Shown: positions 26,801 through 35,347 of the stretch, in pieces | Layout: each line of letters opens with the position of its first letter | Position numbering within the stretch: position 1 is the first letter of the stretch | Origin: Saccharicrinis sp963677655 | GTDB taxonomy: Bacteria > Bacteroidota > Bacteroidia > Bacteroidales > Marinilabiliaceae | DNA: 64,000 bases | Strand: one strand, 5' to 3' | Assembly: GCA_963677655.1 (NCBI GenBank) | Contig: OY782088.1 | Made by a program: the position numbers and the translations under genes | Notes under the pieces: model-generated | What the model saw: the letters and a program-made list of their open reading frames with translations, nothing else | Told to the model about the DNA's origin: nothing | Database searches by the model: none

Positions 26801-27188
26801 CTTACGTGAGTTAGATGATTTAAGAACTGCCGTTCAAAATGCCTCTTATGAGCAAAAAGATCCATTGTTAATCTATAAGTTTGAGTCATTTGAATTGTTT
26901 AAAACAATGATTGAGCAGGTTAATAAGGATGTCGTTTCAACTTTAGTTAAAGCAAGTATTCCTGTTCAGGATCCTAATGAGATTAAAGAACTAGAAGAAC
27001 GTAAGCGTCAGGATTTAAGTAAGCTTAAAGCTAGTAAAGATGAATATCCTGGAGCAGGCAGTAGTAAGGCTAAAGAAAAGCCAAAAGCTCAACCAGTACG
27101 AGTTGAGAAAAAAGTAGGACGTAATGATCCTTGTCCTTGTGGTAGTGGTAAAAAATACAAACAATGCCATGGTAAAGGACAAGTTTGA
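23886..27188 (+). CDS. secA: Preprotein translocase ATPase SecA
   Basis: At 1100 residues this is longer than E. coli SecA (901), as usual in Bacteroidota. Walker A is MATGEGKT at residues 193-200, Walker B lies in AIVDEVDSVLIDDARTPLI, and FGTNNEFGFDYLRDNM and GRGTDIKL are further motor landmarks. Relative to E. coli, extra segments are visible at about residues 56-104 and 140-170 and after about 340. The C-terminus carries the SecB/zinc motif CPCGSGKKYKQCHG. It drives export through SecYEG with ATP. It is followed by a terminator before lgt. Confidence 0.99.
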   Translation: MAFINNIVTKLFGSKYERDLKELNPIVDLVKAVSPELEKLSNDELRQRSESLKEKIRSYIKEDQDKIVELKAKTEDMSVNIAEREKIYSEVDKLEKDIDEKLEKVLEEILPEAFAILKDTARRFTQSETVEVTASDFDRDLAATNDFVEIEDDKAVWYNSWEAGGNTVTWEMIHYDVQLFGGVALHQGKIAEMATGEGKTLVATLPVFLNALSGRGVHVVTVNDYLAKRDSEWMGPLYMFHGLSVDCIDKHRPNSNERRKAYNCDITFGTNNEFGFDYLRDNMSTSPDDLVQRKHNYAIVDEVDSVLIDDARTPLIISGPVPKGDDQLFEELKPKVEKLVEVQRQLVSGILVDAKKKMKSANKKEAEEGALELLRVYKGLPRNKPLIKFLSEPGVKASMLKTENFYMQENNKNMHIVTDPLYFVIDEKHNSIELTEKGIDLITGDSDDPNFFVLPDIGSEVADLEKSTLDEKEKLAKKDELLQSYGIKSERVHTVNQLLKAYTLFEKDTEYVVMDNKVKIVDEQTGRIMEGRRYSDGLHQAIEAKERVKVEAATQTYATITLQNYFRMYHKLSGMTGTAQTEAGELWDIYELDVVVIPTNKPIARDDREDKVYKTNREKYNAVIEEIVGLVKEGRPVLVGTTSVEISELLSRMLKIRGIKHNVLNAKLHQREAEIVAEAGGKGVVTIATNMAGRGTDIKLSDEVKAAGGLAIVGTERHESRRVDRQLRGRAGRQGDVGSSQFFVSLEDNLMRLFGSDRIVKYMDRLGVEDGEVIQHSMITKSIERAQKKVEENNFGIRKRLLEYDDVMNSQREVIYTKRKHALYGERIQVDLSNMIYDTCESLVGENHQNADFEGFEMDLIRVFSVSSPFNSDEFLKGSPNELTDKLYNNVWSAYLRKIDSIKAQAMPVIKDVYENRGQQYQNIVVPFTDGQKIFQINTNLKKAYESDGAELVKSLEKSIILMTIDNSWKEHLRELDDLRTAVQNASYEQKDPLLIYKFESFELFKTMIEQVNKDVVSTLVKASIPVQDPNEIKELEERKRQDLSKLKASKDEYPGAGSSKAKEKPKAQPVRVEKKVGRNDPCPCGSGKKYKQCHGKGQV

Positions 27189-27218
27189 TTTTAAAATATA
27201 AAATAGATTTTTAATGAA

Positions 27219-27264
27219 AAGATACAGAGACAAGAGTTTTCTTTTTGTCTCTTATCTTTTTTCT
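27219..27264 (+). terminator. Intrinsic terminator of secA
   Basis: AAGATA-C-AGAGACAA pairs with TTGTCTCT-TATCTT with one bulged C and an 11-nt loop, then six T residues. It separates secA from lgt. Confidence 0.85.
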
Positions 27265-27279
27265 TATATAAAATAAAAT

Positions 27280-28113
27280 ATGGTACTTGATTTTATTACA
27301 TGGGGAGTAAAACCTGAAATTTTTAATTTAGGTCCTTTTTCAGTACGTTATTATGGATTGTTTTTCGCCATTGCATTTTTATTAGGTTATCAACTGATGG
27401 AAAAAATGTTTAAATGGGAAAAAATTCCATTACCATGGTTGGAGAAACTTTTTATGTATGTGATCTTTGCTACTGTAATTGGAGCTCGGTTAGGTCATGT
27501 TTTCTTTTATGGATGGGATTATTATTCTCAAAACCTTGGTGAAATTATTAAAGTTTGGCACGGTGGATTAGCTAGTCATGGTGGAGCTTTGGGTATCGTA
27601 ATTGCCATTTTGATTTATTCAAAAAAAGTTTCAAAAAAGTCTCCCTTATGGACTTTGGATAGGTTGGTAATACCAACTGCATTAGCAGCTTTCTTTATAA
27701 GAATGGGAAACCTGATGAATCATGAAATTTATGGTCACCCAACAGATTTACCCTGGGCTTTTAAGTTCGTAGAAAATATTCATGAATGGATGGCCGGAGC
27801 GCAACCAATTTATTCTGCACCATCTCATCCAACGCAAATATATGAAGCATTATCTTACCTGACCTTATTTGCAATCATAATGTATATGTATTGGAAAACA
27901 GATGCTAAAGATCGTACCGGATTGATATTTGGTGTGTTTTTGATCGGAACTTTCTTTGCCCGATTCTTAATTGAATTTGTTAAAGAAAATCAAGAAGCAT
28001 TTGAAAACGATATGGCTTTAAATATGGGGCAGTTATTGAGTATCCCATTTGTGTTAGCCGGAATTTATTTTGTACTCAAAGCTCCCAAGGTAAATAAGAT
28101 TGATAAACCTTAA
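27280..28113 (+). CDS. lgt: Prolipoprotein diacylglyceryl transferase
   Basis: The 277-residue membrane protein has the Lgt landmarks: GARLGHVFFY, KVWHGGLASHGGALG, the signature RMGNLMNHEIYG and HPTQIYEAL. The enzyme transfers diacylglycerol from phosphatidylglycerol to the lipobox cysteine of prolipoproteins in the inner membrane. It lies directly after secA, matching the local theme of export; several predicted lipoproteins in this window would be its substrates. Confidence 0.97.
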   Translation: MVLDFITWGVKPEIFNLGPFSVRYYGLFFAIAFLLGYQLMEKMFKWEKIPLPWLEKLFMYVIFATVIGARLGHVFFYGWDYYSQNLGEIIKVWHGGLASHGGALGIVIAILIYSKKVSKKSPLWTLDRLVIPTALAAFFIRMGNLMNHEIYGHPTDLPWAFKFVENIHEWMAGAQPIYSAPSHPTQIYEALSYLTLFAIIMYMYWKTDAKDRTGLIFGVFLIGTFFARFLIEFVKENQEAFENDMALNMGQLLSIPFVLAGIYFVLKAPKVNKIDKP

Positions 28114-28135
28114 TTGATTATTGAAAATATTTTTG

Positions 28136-28176
28136 AACCGTTCTTTATTACTGATAGTTGTTAAAGAGCGGTTTCT
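28136..28176 (+). terminator. Terminator hairpin after lgt
   Basis: A 12-bp stem (AACCGTTCTTTA / TAAAGAGCGGTT, one G-U) with a 14-nt loop and a modest T-rich tail. It covers the TTG at 28158, arguing that the next gene starts at the ATG at 28206. Confidence 0.68.
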
Positions 28177-28205
28177 TGTATAAAAACATTGGAAAGAAAG
28201 ACTAT

Positions 28206-29444
28206 ATGTACACGACTATATTTTATGTAATTGTTGTAATTATTGTTATTGAATTTATTTGGGACAGATTTCTGTTATATTTAAATACAACTCGTTGGTC
28301 AGAAACTATTCCACATGAGTTAGAGGGAATTTATGATCAGGAAAAATATGCTAAACAACAAAGGTATTCTAAAGCAAATCATAAATTTGGATGGATTACT
28401 GGAATATTTAATTTGATATTAATTCTCATTATGCTATTTGCAGGAGGATTTGCAATTGTTGATCAATGGGCTTTGGGATTTTCGGAAAACATTATATTGC
28501 GAGCATTAATATTCTTTGGTATTATAGGAATAGCTTCAACTGTATTAAACCTTCCATTCTCAATTTATAGCACCTTTGTAATAGAAGAAAGATTTGAATT
28601 CAATAAAACTACTCCAAAAACTTTTGTTGGTGATTTAATTAAGTCATTATTCTTGGGAGCAATTTTAGGTGGAGGAATTATGGCATTAATAATTTGGTTC
28701 TATTCTATTGCCGGAGAAAATTTCTGGTTGTATGCATGGGGCTTGGTTACAGTATTTATGTTGTTAATGACTATGTTCTATACTTCTGTTTTGTTGCCAC
28801 TTTTTAACAAGCAAACGCCTTTAGAAGATGGAGAATTAAAAACAGCCATTCAGGAATTTTGCAAAAAGGTCAATTTTAAGCTTGATAATGTTTATGTAAT
28901 GGATGGTTCAAAACGAAGTACAAAGGCAAATGCATTTTTCAGTGGTCTGGGATCGAAAAAGAGAATTGTTCTTTACGATACATTAATTAATGACTTAAAA
29001 ACAGATGAGATTGTGGGTGTATTAGCTCATGAGATAGGACATTATAAAAAGAAACATACATTGTGGGGAATGATCACAGGTATTATTCAAACAGGAGTGA
29101 TGCTCTTTATTTTCTCTGTATTTGTTGATTCACCTGCATTATCAGAAGCTTTAGGAATGCAACAACCTGTATTTCATATTGGATTAATCGCATTTGGAAT
29201 TTTATATAGTCCAATATCTGGTATTACAGGTTTACTGAGTACATTATTGTCACGAAAAAATGAATATGAAGCAGATGAATTTGCTGCAAAAAACCATAAC
29301 CCGCAATCATTAATATCAGCTCTAAAAACCATTTCAGTAAATGCATTGAGTAATTTAACTCCGCATCCTCTTTATGTGTTTTTTCATTACTCTCACCCTC
29401 CGTTATTAGAAAGAGTAAGAGCTTTAAAACAATTTGAAAAGTAA
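28206..29444 (+). CDS. M48-family CAAX-protease-1-like (Ste24/HtpX-related) membrane peptidase
   Basis: About 412 residues with five to seven membrane helices. The zinc site is HEIGH at residues 275-279 in GVLAHEIGHYKKKH, with the second part EYEAD at 353-357. The segment RSTKANAFFSGLGSKKRIVLYDTL is typical of the Ste24 group. In bacteria these enzymes are thought to degrade or process membrane proteins; CAAX processing is not expected. The frame extends to a TTG at 28158 inside the lgt terminator, so I start at the ATG at 28206. It is a second M48 peptidase, distinct from the lipoprotein one at 22293. Confidence 0.95.
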   Translation: MYTTIFYVIVVIIVIEFIWDRFLLYLNTTRWSETIPHELEGIYDQEKYAKQQRYSKANHKFGWITGIFNLILILIMLFAGGFAIVDQWALGFSENIILRALIFFGIIGIASTVLNLPFSIYSTFVIEERFEFNKTTPKTFVGDLIKSLFLGAILGGGIMALIIWFYSIAGENFWLYAWGLVTVFMLLMTMFYTSVLLPLFNKQTPLEDGELKTAIQEFCKKVNFKLDNVYVMDGSKRSTKANAFFSGLGSKKRIVLYDTLINDLKTDEIVGVLAHEIGHYKKKHTLWGMITGIIQTGVMLFIFSVFVDSPALSEALGMQQPVFHIGLIAFGILYSPISGITGLLSTLLSRKNEYEADEFAAKNHNPQSLISALKTISVNALSNLTPHPLYVFFHYSHPPLLERVRALKQFEK

Positions 29445-29524
29445 ATACTTACCAATAAAAATTTAAAACAAAGATTTTATGGACGGAGTTTAAATCCGGA
29501 TTCAAAAATCTTAAAATAATTAAA

Positions 29525-30772
29525 ATGAAAATTGAAATAGTAACCATTGGAGATGAACTTCTGATAGGGCAGGTGGTTGATACAAATTCTGCCTGGATGG
29601 GCCAGCAATTAAATGAAGCTGGATTTGAAGTTAGTCGAATTAATTCTGTAAGCGATACAGAAGATGAGATTTTAAATATTTTAAATGAAACATCAAAAAG
29701 AGCGGATGTAGTGTTACTGACTGGAGGCCTGGGGCCAACCAAGGATGATATTACAAAGGTTACTATGTGTAAGTTTTTTAATACAGAACTTGTTTTTAGC
29801 GAGGAGGTTTTTGAAGATGTAAAAACCTTGTTAAAAAGATACGTTCCAAATATTAATGATTTAAATCGAGCTCAGGCTCTTGTGCCTGCAAACTGTACTG
29901 TAATCCGTAATCCCGTGGGTACAGCTCCTGTTATGTGGTTTGAGCATGAGGGAACTATATTTATTTCAATGCCGGGTGTTCCTTCTGAAATGAAACATGC
30001 AATGGAAAACAATATTATTCCGCAATTGAGTAAGCGTTTTAATATTGGTAGCATTGTTCATAAAACAGTATTGGTACATAATATCCCGGAAGCTGTTTTG
30101 GCTGAAATGCTTCAGGGATTTGAAGAAACTATACCTGATTATATCAAACTGGCATATTTGCCAGCTCCAGGGAAAATAAGATTGCGTTTTACTGGTAGGG
30201 GTAAGGATAAGAAATTACTTGATTCAAAAATTGAAGAGCTAGTTAATGAGTTAGAACCATTATTAGGTGAAAATATTGTTGCTTATGATGATATTGCTGT
30301 TGTGGATGTCGTAGCTCAGATATTTACCGATTATAAAATAACTCTAGGTACAGCTGAAAGTTGTACAGGTGGAAATATTGCTCATATGATTACATCCATA
30401 CCTGGAAGTTCTTATTTCTTTAGAGGAAGTGTTATTGCCTACCATAATAAAGTAAAACAACAGGTTCTTAAAGTTAAGGATAATGATTTAATGGAGTTCG
30501 GTGCGGTAAGTCAATCTGTAGTAGAACAGATGGCTAAAGGAGCAAGGAAAGTATTAGGAACTGATTACGCTGTTTCAACATCAGGGGTAGCAGGTCCTGA
30601 TGGTGGTTCTGAAGAAAAACCTGTTGGTACGGTTTGGATTGCTGTATCAGGACCCAAAAGAACTGTGAGTCATAAATTTCAGTTTGGTCATTTGCGCGAC
30701 AGAAATATAATTCGTGCATCTGAAATGGCTTTATTTATGCTTAAAAATTTGGTTGAAGAGGATATGAAGTGA
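29525..30772 (+). CDS. cinA: CinA family: competence/damage-inducible protein, NMN deamidase
   Basis: The 415-residue protein has both halves of full-length CinA. The N-terminal MoCF-like COG1058 domain has TGGLGPTKDD at residues 66-75. The C-terminal PncC amidase domain has AESCTGGNIAHMIT, GSVIAYHNKVK and TSGVAGPDGGSEEKPVGTVW. Known members hydrolyse NMN to nicotinate mononucleotide and ADP-ribose in NAD recycling. A terminator follows. Confidence 0.97.
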   Translation: MKIEIVTIGDELLIGQVVDTNSAWMGQQLNEAGFEVSRINSVSDTEDEILNILNETSKRADVVLLTGGLGPTKDDITKVTMCKFFNTELVFSEEVFEDVKTLLKRYVPNINDLNRAQALVPANCTVIRNPVGTAPVMWFEHEGTIFISMPGVPSEMKHAMENNIIPQLSKRFNIGSIVHKTVLVHNIPEAVLAEMLQGFEETIPDYIKLAYLPAPGKIRLRFTGRGKDKKLLDSKIEELVNELEPLLGENIVAYDDIAVVDVVAQIFTDYKITLGTAESCTGGNIAHMITSIPGSSYFFRGSVIAYHNKVKQQVLKVKDNDLMEFGAVSQSVVEQMAKGARKVLGTDYAVSTSGVAGPDGGSEEKPVGTVWIAVSGPKRTVSHKFQFGHLRDRNIIRASEMALFMLKNLVEEDMK

Positions 30773-30795
30773 TTATATGATAATATAAAATAATG

Positions 30796-30828
30796 AAAAG
30801 CTGCAATCTTAAAGGTTGCGGCTTTTTA
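30796..30828 (+). terminator. Intrinsic terminator of cinA
   Basis: AAAAGCTGCAA pairs with TTGCGGCTTTT (one G-U) around a 9-nt loop, followed by T-rich sequence. Confidence 0.82.
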
Positions 30829-30853
30829 TATTCATCATTTATAAATATCAAAT

Positions 30854-31222
30854 TTGGATAAACTTATATCAGAGTTAAATACATTAGTTACAATTTCAAA
30901 TACCTTCTTATTAAAAGATTTAATTGCTGATGAAGAGTTTTATCAATATAAGAATAACTGTGAGACTCATTTTGCCTACTTGATATTGAAGAATTATAAT
31001 TATACTATAACAGAATTAGCAAAATTAGGCCTGGCTTTTAAAGTTAAAAGGATAAATCATCCTTTTTTACAATGGATATATAAATGTTTAACATCAAAAA
31101 ATAGTGTGTCTTTTAATGCTCCTTATTTAAATGGTTTTACAGAGTTGGATTATAAGAAAAAGTATATTTTTTGGACAAAAATGCGTATTGAGGGAATTAT
31201 TTTAAATTTAGAAAGACTGTAG
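30854..31222 (+). CDS. Hypothetical protein starting with TTG
   Basis: I do not recognise this 122-residue protein. The frame has a stop at 30842-30844 and no ATG until near its end, so TTG at 30854 is the only reasonable start. It is mostly helical, with aromatic and basic residues (YKNNCETHFAYLILKNYNY; HPFLQWIYKCL) and no signal peptide or clear transmembrane helix. It begins right after the cinA terminator and is followed after 2 bp by another small gene, so the two are probably co-translated. Coding potential is supported by length and the tight junction, not by homology. Confidence 0.62.
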   Translation: MDKLISELNTLVTISNTFLLKDLIADEEFYQYKNNCETHFAYLILKNYNYTITELAKLGLAFKVKRINHPFLQWIYKCLTSKNSVSFNAPYLNGFTELDYKKKYIFWTKMRIEGIILNLERL

Positions 31223-31224
31223 CT

Positions 31225-31509
31225 ATGAATTATGTAATTGTGATTGATTCATTTTTTATGATATGTTGGGGGATGGTATTAACTAGTATTACCGTTTTGT
31301 TTATTCTGCTAAAGCAGTTTCATAAAAAGAATAAATACTTCCCGAATTTATATAGTAAAGAGGATAGAAAAAAGATTAAAAGCCTTATTAAAGATGCGAA
31401 TACCGGTAATGAAAGAAAGATGGCTAAAATGATGATGAGTTCTTTTTATATCTTAAATGTTTTTATTCTATTACCAATTTTTGTAGAGATATATCTTTTT
31501 AGTAAATAA
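31225..31509 (+). CDS. Small two-helix membrane protein of unknown function
   Basis: The 94-residue protein has a hydrophobic helix at about residues 3-30, a basic cytoplasmic-type middle (KEDRKKIKSLIKDANTGNERKMAKMMM) and a second helix at about 72-92. It starts 2 bp after the stop of the preceding unknown gene. No family is recognised. The pair might form a membrane complex (inference from adjacency only). Confidence 0.65.
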   Translation: MNYVIVIDSFFMICWGMVLTSITVLFILLKQFHKKNKYFPNLYSKEDRKKIKSLIKDANTGNERKMAKMMMSSFYILNVFILLPIFVEIYLFSK

Positions 31510-31558
31510 TGTTTTCGTTTGCAGAGAAGACATTCCAGTATAAGCAAAGTTGTTATAA

Positions 31559-33121
31559 TTACATAAAAGGAATTGTAAAAAAGAATGTAGATCCTTCAGA
31601 AATTTTACTTTCAACCCATAGTTGTCCGCCTAGCATTTCAATATAAGCTTTACAAATTGATAAACCCAGTCCGGCACCTTCAACCCTGACTTTTCTATCA
31701 TCTTTGCTTTGTACAAACCTATCAAAAATCTTTTCTATCATATTTTCATCAATGCCTAGGCCGGTATCTTTTACAAAGTATTCAATAAAGTGTTCTTTTT
31801 GTTTATATCCTATTGTTATGGAACCTGCTGTACTATATTTTATGGCATTTTTAACTAAGTTGCTAAAAACAGCATAAACTTTTTCTAAATCAGTAGTTAT
31901 AGTTATATCATTATTGTCGTTCGGAATATCAATAATGAAATCCATTTTATTTTGGAACACCTCAAGTTTAAAAAAGTTAAATATATATTTTACTACATTT
32001 TTTACATTTACCGCTGAAAGATGCATTTCCATTTGACCGGATTCAATCTTTGAAATATCAATTAAATCATTGATAATATTAAGCATCCTATAGCCACTTT
32101 TTTCAACCAGATCAATATATTTTACACGTAAATGTTGTTCCAGAAAAGGATCCTTTAGTATCTCAGTAAAACCAAGAATACCATTCATCGGAGTTCGAAT
32201 TTCATGACTCATATTGGCTAAAAAAGATGATTTTAATTTGTCACTTTCTTCAGCTTTTTCTTTGGCTTTGATTAACTCAAACTCGACTTGTTTACGTTTC
32301 GTAATTACCTGCGAAATTCCCAGCAAAGTTGTTGGTTCTCCTTTTAAATTTCGTTTTATAACTTTTCCTCTACCACTAACCCAAACCCAATCTCCGGATT
32401 TTGATTTTAATCTAAATTCAGCATAGTATTCTGGATTATCGCCATAAAAATGAGAATGTGCAGCCTCCATCACTTTGGGGTAATCGTCGGGGTGAATAAA
32501 CCTTGTTGTATCATTCAATGTTTTAGGAAGTTCTTCGTCAGAGTATCCTAAATGGTAGTATAAGTGTGGCGTGCTGGTCACTTTACCAGTTTCAAAGTTA
32601 TTTTCAAATACCGATGCATGATTAATCTCTAAAGAGAGGTGTTGGAACTTTTCTCTTTTCTCCAGAAGTTCTTCAGCTTGCTTTCTATGCTTTTTTTCTT
32701 TAACAAGTATCAATAATTTACCAAGGTGATTTAAAACCAATAATAATTTTTCCAGAACATTATTATTGGGCTCACTACAACAATCGAATACCAAATAACC
32801 ATATTTATCCAAAGGAATAATCTTAAAGATTAGATCTTTAATGGTAAACTCATTAATTGAATTTGGAGCATTCCGGATAAGCTCAATACTCTTGTTATTG
32901 ACATCAATTGATAAGCCATTCAATCCTTCTTTTGGGATTTGAAATATTTTAGTGTAGTTATCAGATGTGTTTTCTCTTTTTAAAATTACAGCATGTTTAC
33001 TATTTAATTTTTCACAAAATAAAGGTGTAAATCTCTGTAGGATGGATTCCTCACAATCTGTATCTCCAATATTTAAAATTAATTCCAGGAGACAATCCTC
33101 ACTAATCATTTTCTCATCCAT
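31559..33121 (-). CDS. Soluble PAS sensor histidine kinase with a divergent N-terminal domain
   Basis: The 520-residue kinase has no transmembrane helix. Residues 1-140 look like a divergent GAF-type domain (AVILKRE, FKIIPLDKYGYLVFD). A PAS domain follows at about 160-280 (HLGYSDEELP, FIHPDDYPKV, GDWVWVSGRGKVI). HisKA has His306 in NMSHEIRTPMNGI, and the HATPase domain has LVKNAIKYS, KDTGLGI and GAGLGLSI. There is no receiver and no adjacent regulator. Its architecture differs from the other two kinases in the window. A candidate promoter lies 43 bp upstream. Confidence 0.93.
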   Translation of the reverse strand: MDEKMISEDCLLELILNIGDTDCEESILQRFTPLFCEKLNSKHAVILKRENTSDNYTKIFQIPKEGLNGLSIDVNNKSIELIRNAPNSINEFTIKDLIFKIIPLDKYGYLVFDCCSEPNNNVLEKLLLVLNHLGKLLILVKEKKHRKQAEELLEKREKFQHLSLEINHASVFENNFETGKVTSTPHLYYHLGYSDEELPKTLNDTTRFIHPDDYPKVMEAAHSHFYGDNPEYYAEFRLKSKSGDWVWVSGRGKVIKRNLKGEPTTLLGISQVITKRKQVEFELIKAKEKAEESDKLKSSFLANMSHEIRTPMNGILGFTEILKDPFLEQHLRVKYIDLVEKSGYRMLNIINDLIDISKIESGQMEMHLSAVNVKNVVKYIFNFFKLEVFQNKMDFIIDIPNDNNDITITTDLEKVYAVFSNLVKNAIKYSTAGSITIGYKQKEHFIEYFVKDTGLGIDENMIEKIFDRFVQSKDDRKVRVEGAGLGLSICKAYIEMLGGQLWVESKISEGSTFFFTIPFM

Positions 33122-33163
33122 AAAATATTGTAAATATCTTTAATCTGCAATTTTACAAGTCAA

Positions 33164-33171
33164 CAAATATA
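33164..33171 (-). promoter_or_regulatory. Candidate -7 element of the 31559-33121 kinase
   Basis: The minus strand reads TATATTTG, an exact TAnnTTTG, 43 bp upstream of the start. No TTG at -33. Confidence 0.42.
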
Positions 33172-33387
33172 CTAAAATATTAAGCTCGAAATGTTTAAAG
33201 CTTGCCCTCTTTTGAGTAAATGGTATATTTTACAATTGTATTAACGTATTTTTAGGGGTAATAGTATTGATAATTGAAGAATCTGTATTTTCGGAAATTA
33301 CGTATGTAATTACGTTTTTCTAATTTAAGGAGGACTGCTTATATGGTATTTTTAATAAGAGTAAATTTTAATGTTTTATATGATTGC

Positions 33388-33429
33388 ATAAAAAAAGAGC
33401 TGCAATATTAAAGTGTTACAGCTCTTTTT
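33388..33429 (-). terminator. Intrinsic terminator of the first ABC-F gene
   Basis: An 11-bp stem (AAAAAGAGCTG / CAGCTCTTTTT on the + strand) with a 16-nt loop. On the minus strand it ends in a run of seven T residues. Confidence 0.85.
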
Positions 33430-33474
33430 AAATTATGTAATCAAATCATAGATGCACATTAGTTTGCCTCTGTG

Positions 33475-35118
33475 TTATGCTTTAACTTTTCGTTCAATTT
33501 CTTTAAGGTTGCTCATCTTTTTAGTCTCTAAAAAGTGATTGATGTCGCCTAAATGTTCTTTTACTCTTTTATTTCCAAATTCGTATACTTTATCGGCCAA
33601 ACCATCCAGAAAATCTCTATCATGAGATACCAAGATCAAAGTTCCATCATATGATTTAAGAGCATTTTTAAGGATGTCTTTTGTTTTTAAATCAAGGTGG
33701 TTTGTAGGCTCATCAAGTATTAATAAGTTTACTGGTTCCAGTAATAATTTTATCATAGCTAAACGAGTACGTTCTCCACCTGATAATACTTTTACTTTTT
33801 TAGTAGTGTCGTCTCCACTAAACATAAAGGCACCCAGAATATCTTTTATTTTTGTTCGTGCATCTCCTTTGGCTACTTCATCGATAGTTTCAAAAACAGA
33901 TAATTCTTCATCCAATAAGGACGCTTGATTTTGAGCAAAATAACCTATCATTGTGTTATGCCCCAATTGTATCTCTCCATCAAAATTAATCTCACCTAAA
34001 ATAGATTTCACAAGAGTAGACTTTCCTTCTCCATTTTTTCCAACAAAGGCTACTTTCTCACCTCTTTCAATAGTAAGGTTTGCATCTTTAAAAACCAGAT
34101 GATCATCATAAGTTTTTTCAACACTTGTGGCAATTACCGGATAGTTTCCAGACCTAGGAGAAGGAGGGAACTTTAATTTTAAAGCACTATTGTCAACTTC
34201 ATCAACTTCAATGATTTCAAGCTTTTCAAGCATTTTAACTCTCGATTGAACTTGTAGTGTTTTTGAATATGTACCTTTAAAACGTTCAATAAATTCCTTG
34301 TTTTCAGCAATCATCTTTTGCTGATCGTTATATTGCTTTAATTGTTGCTCTCTTCTTTCTTCACGTAACTCTAAATAACGACTATAATTTACTTTGTAAT
34401 CGTAAATACGCCCCATGGTTACTTCAATAGTTCTGGTTGTAATATTATCAACAAAAGCTCTGTCGTGGCTTATAATAACTACAGCCTTTCCACATGAAAT
34501 TAAAAACTCCTCAAGCCACTGAATAGATTCAATATCCAGGTGATTTGTAGGCTCGTCTAATAATATTAAATCCGGTTTTTGTAGTAATATTTTGGCTAGT
34601 TCAATTCGCATTCTCCAACCTCCACTAAATGATTCAGTGGACTTTTGAAAATCTTCACGAGTAAAGCCTAAGCCTAATAAAACTTTTTCTACATCAGCAT
34701 CAAAATTTGTTTCTTCAATAGCGTAGAACTTTTCACTTAAAGTAGAAACTTTTTCAATTAATGCATAGTAACTATCAGATTCATAATCAGTACGAGAAGT
34801 GAGTTCCTGATTTAAAACTTCTATCTCTTTTTGCATATCAAATATATGCTTAAATGCTTGTGAAGCTTCTTCAAAAACAGTTCTATCACTTTTATTCATT
34901 AAATGTTGAGGAAGATAGGCAACAACCCTGTCCTTAGGAACAGAAATATTTCCACCCTGTGGAGATTGAACTCCTGCAATCATTTTTAGTAAGGTCGATT
35001 TACCTGCTCCATTTTTACCCATTAAGGCAATTCTGTCCTTTTCGTTAATGACAAACGAAATATTCTTAAAAAGAGTGGTTGCTCCGAACTCAACCGTTAA
35101 AGCATCAATTGAAATCAT
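33475..35118 (-). CDS. ABC-F family ATPase (translation-factor type)
   Basis: The 547-residue protein has two ABC domains and no membrane segment. Domain 1 has GKNGAGKST (about residues 34-42), the signature SFSGGWRMR and LLDEPTNHLD. Domain 2 has GKNGEGKST, LSGGERTRL and LILDEPTNHLD. A charged linker between them (EERREQQLKQYNDQQKM and after) is the ABC-F interdomain region that reaches the ribosomal tRNA sites. Known members are EttA/Uup-like factors that ease ribosome stalling; some confer antibiotic protection. It is a clear paralogue of the gene at 61158-63116, lacking that protein's long C-terminal coiled coil. Confidence 0.95.
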   Translation of the reverse strand: MISIDALTVEFGATTLFKNISFVINEKDRIALMGKNGAGKSTLLKMIAGVQSPQGGNISVPKDRVVAYLPQHLMNKSDRTVFEEASQAFKHIFDMQKEIEVLNQELTSRTDYESDSYYALIEKVSTLSEKFYAIEETNFDADVEKVLLGLGFTREDFQKSTESFSGGWRMRIELAKILLQKPDLILLDEPTNHLDIESIQWLEEFLISCGKAVVIISHDRAFVDNITTRTIEVTMGRIYDYKVNYSRYLELREERREQQLKQYNDQQKMIAENKEFIERFKGTYSKTLQVQSRVKMLEKLEIIEVDEVDNSALKLKFPPSPRSGNYPVIATSVEKTYDDHLVFKDANLTIERGEKVAFVGKNGEGKSTLVKSILGEINFDGEIQLGHNTMIGYFAQNQASLLDEELSVFETIDEVAKGDARTKIKDILGAFMFSGDDTTKKVKVLSGGERTRLAMIKLLLEPVNLLILDEPTNHLDLKTKDILKNALKSYDGTLILVSHDRDFLDGLADKVYEFGNKRVKEHLGDINHFLETKKMSNLKEIERKVKA

Positions 35119-35141
35119 TTGTTGTAATAAAAATTTGGGCG

Positions 35142-35149
35142 CAAATATA
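35142..35149 (-). promoter_or_regulatory. Candidate -7 element of the first ABC-F gene
   Basis: The minus strand reads TATATTTG followed by C, an exact match to the Bacteroidota consensus, 24 bp upstream of the start codon. The -33 element is not clear. Confidence 0.55.
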
Positions 35150-35347
35150 GTATGAAACTCTTAGGTTTAAAAAAGAGATTATAAATTAATCCACTTTCTG
35201 TTAATTGTATTTTTTAGTATGGCTTTTAGCTTTAAATTATTTGTAGAAAGCGTAAAAAATAATCTACAATAATTCATGTTTGGGGAGGGCTTTCTACAGT
35301 TAAATTGTTGATGAAATTGTTGTAAGGTGTTGATTGTTAGTGTGGAA

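Larger units (their letters stand above)
33122..33474. other. Intergenic region upstream of a kinase and downstream of ABC-F
   Basis: The 353-bp gap holds the candidate kinase promoter, the ABC-F terminator and a small dyad at 33296-33311 (AATTAC GTAT GTAATT). On the + strand a strong AAGGAGG is followed by an ATG at 33343 and a 22-codon frame ending at 33411, which runs into the terminator. I do not call that frame a gene. Confidence 0.5.

Noticed and set aside
28158..28205. TTG start for the Ste24-like peptidase at 28158
   Set aside because: It sits inside the terminator hairpin after lgt; the ATG at 28206 gives a normal membrane N-terminus.
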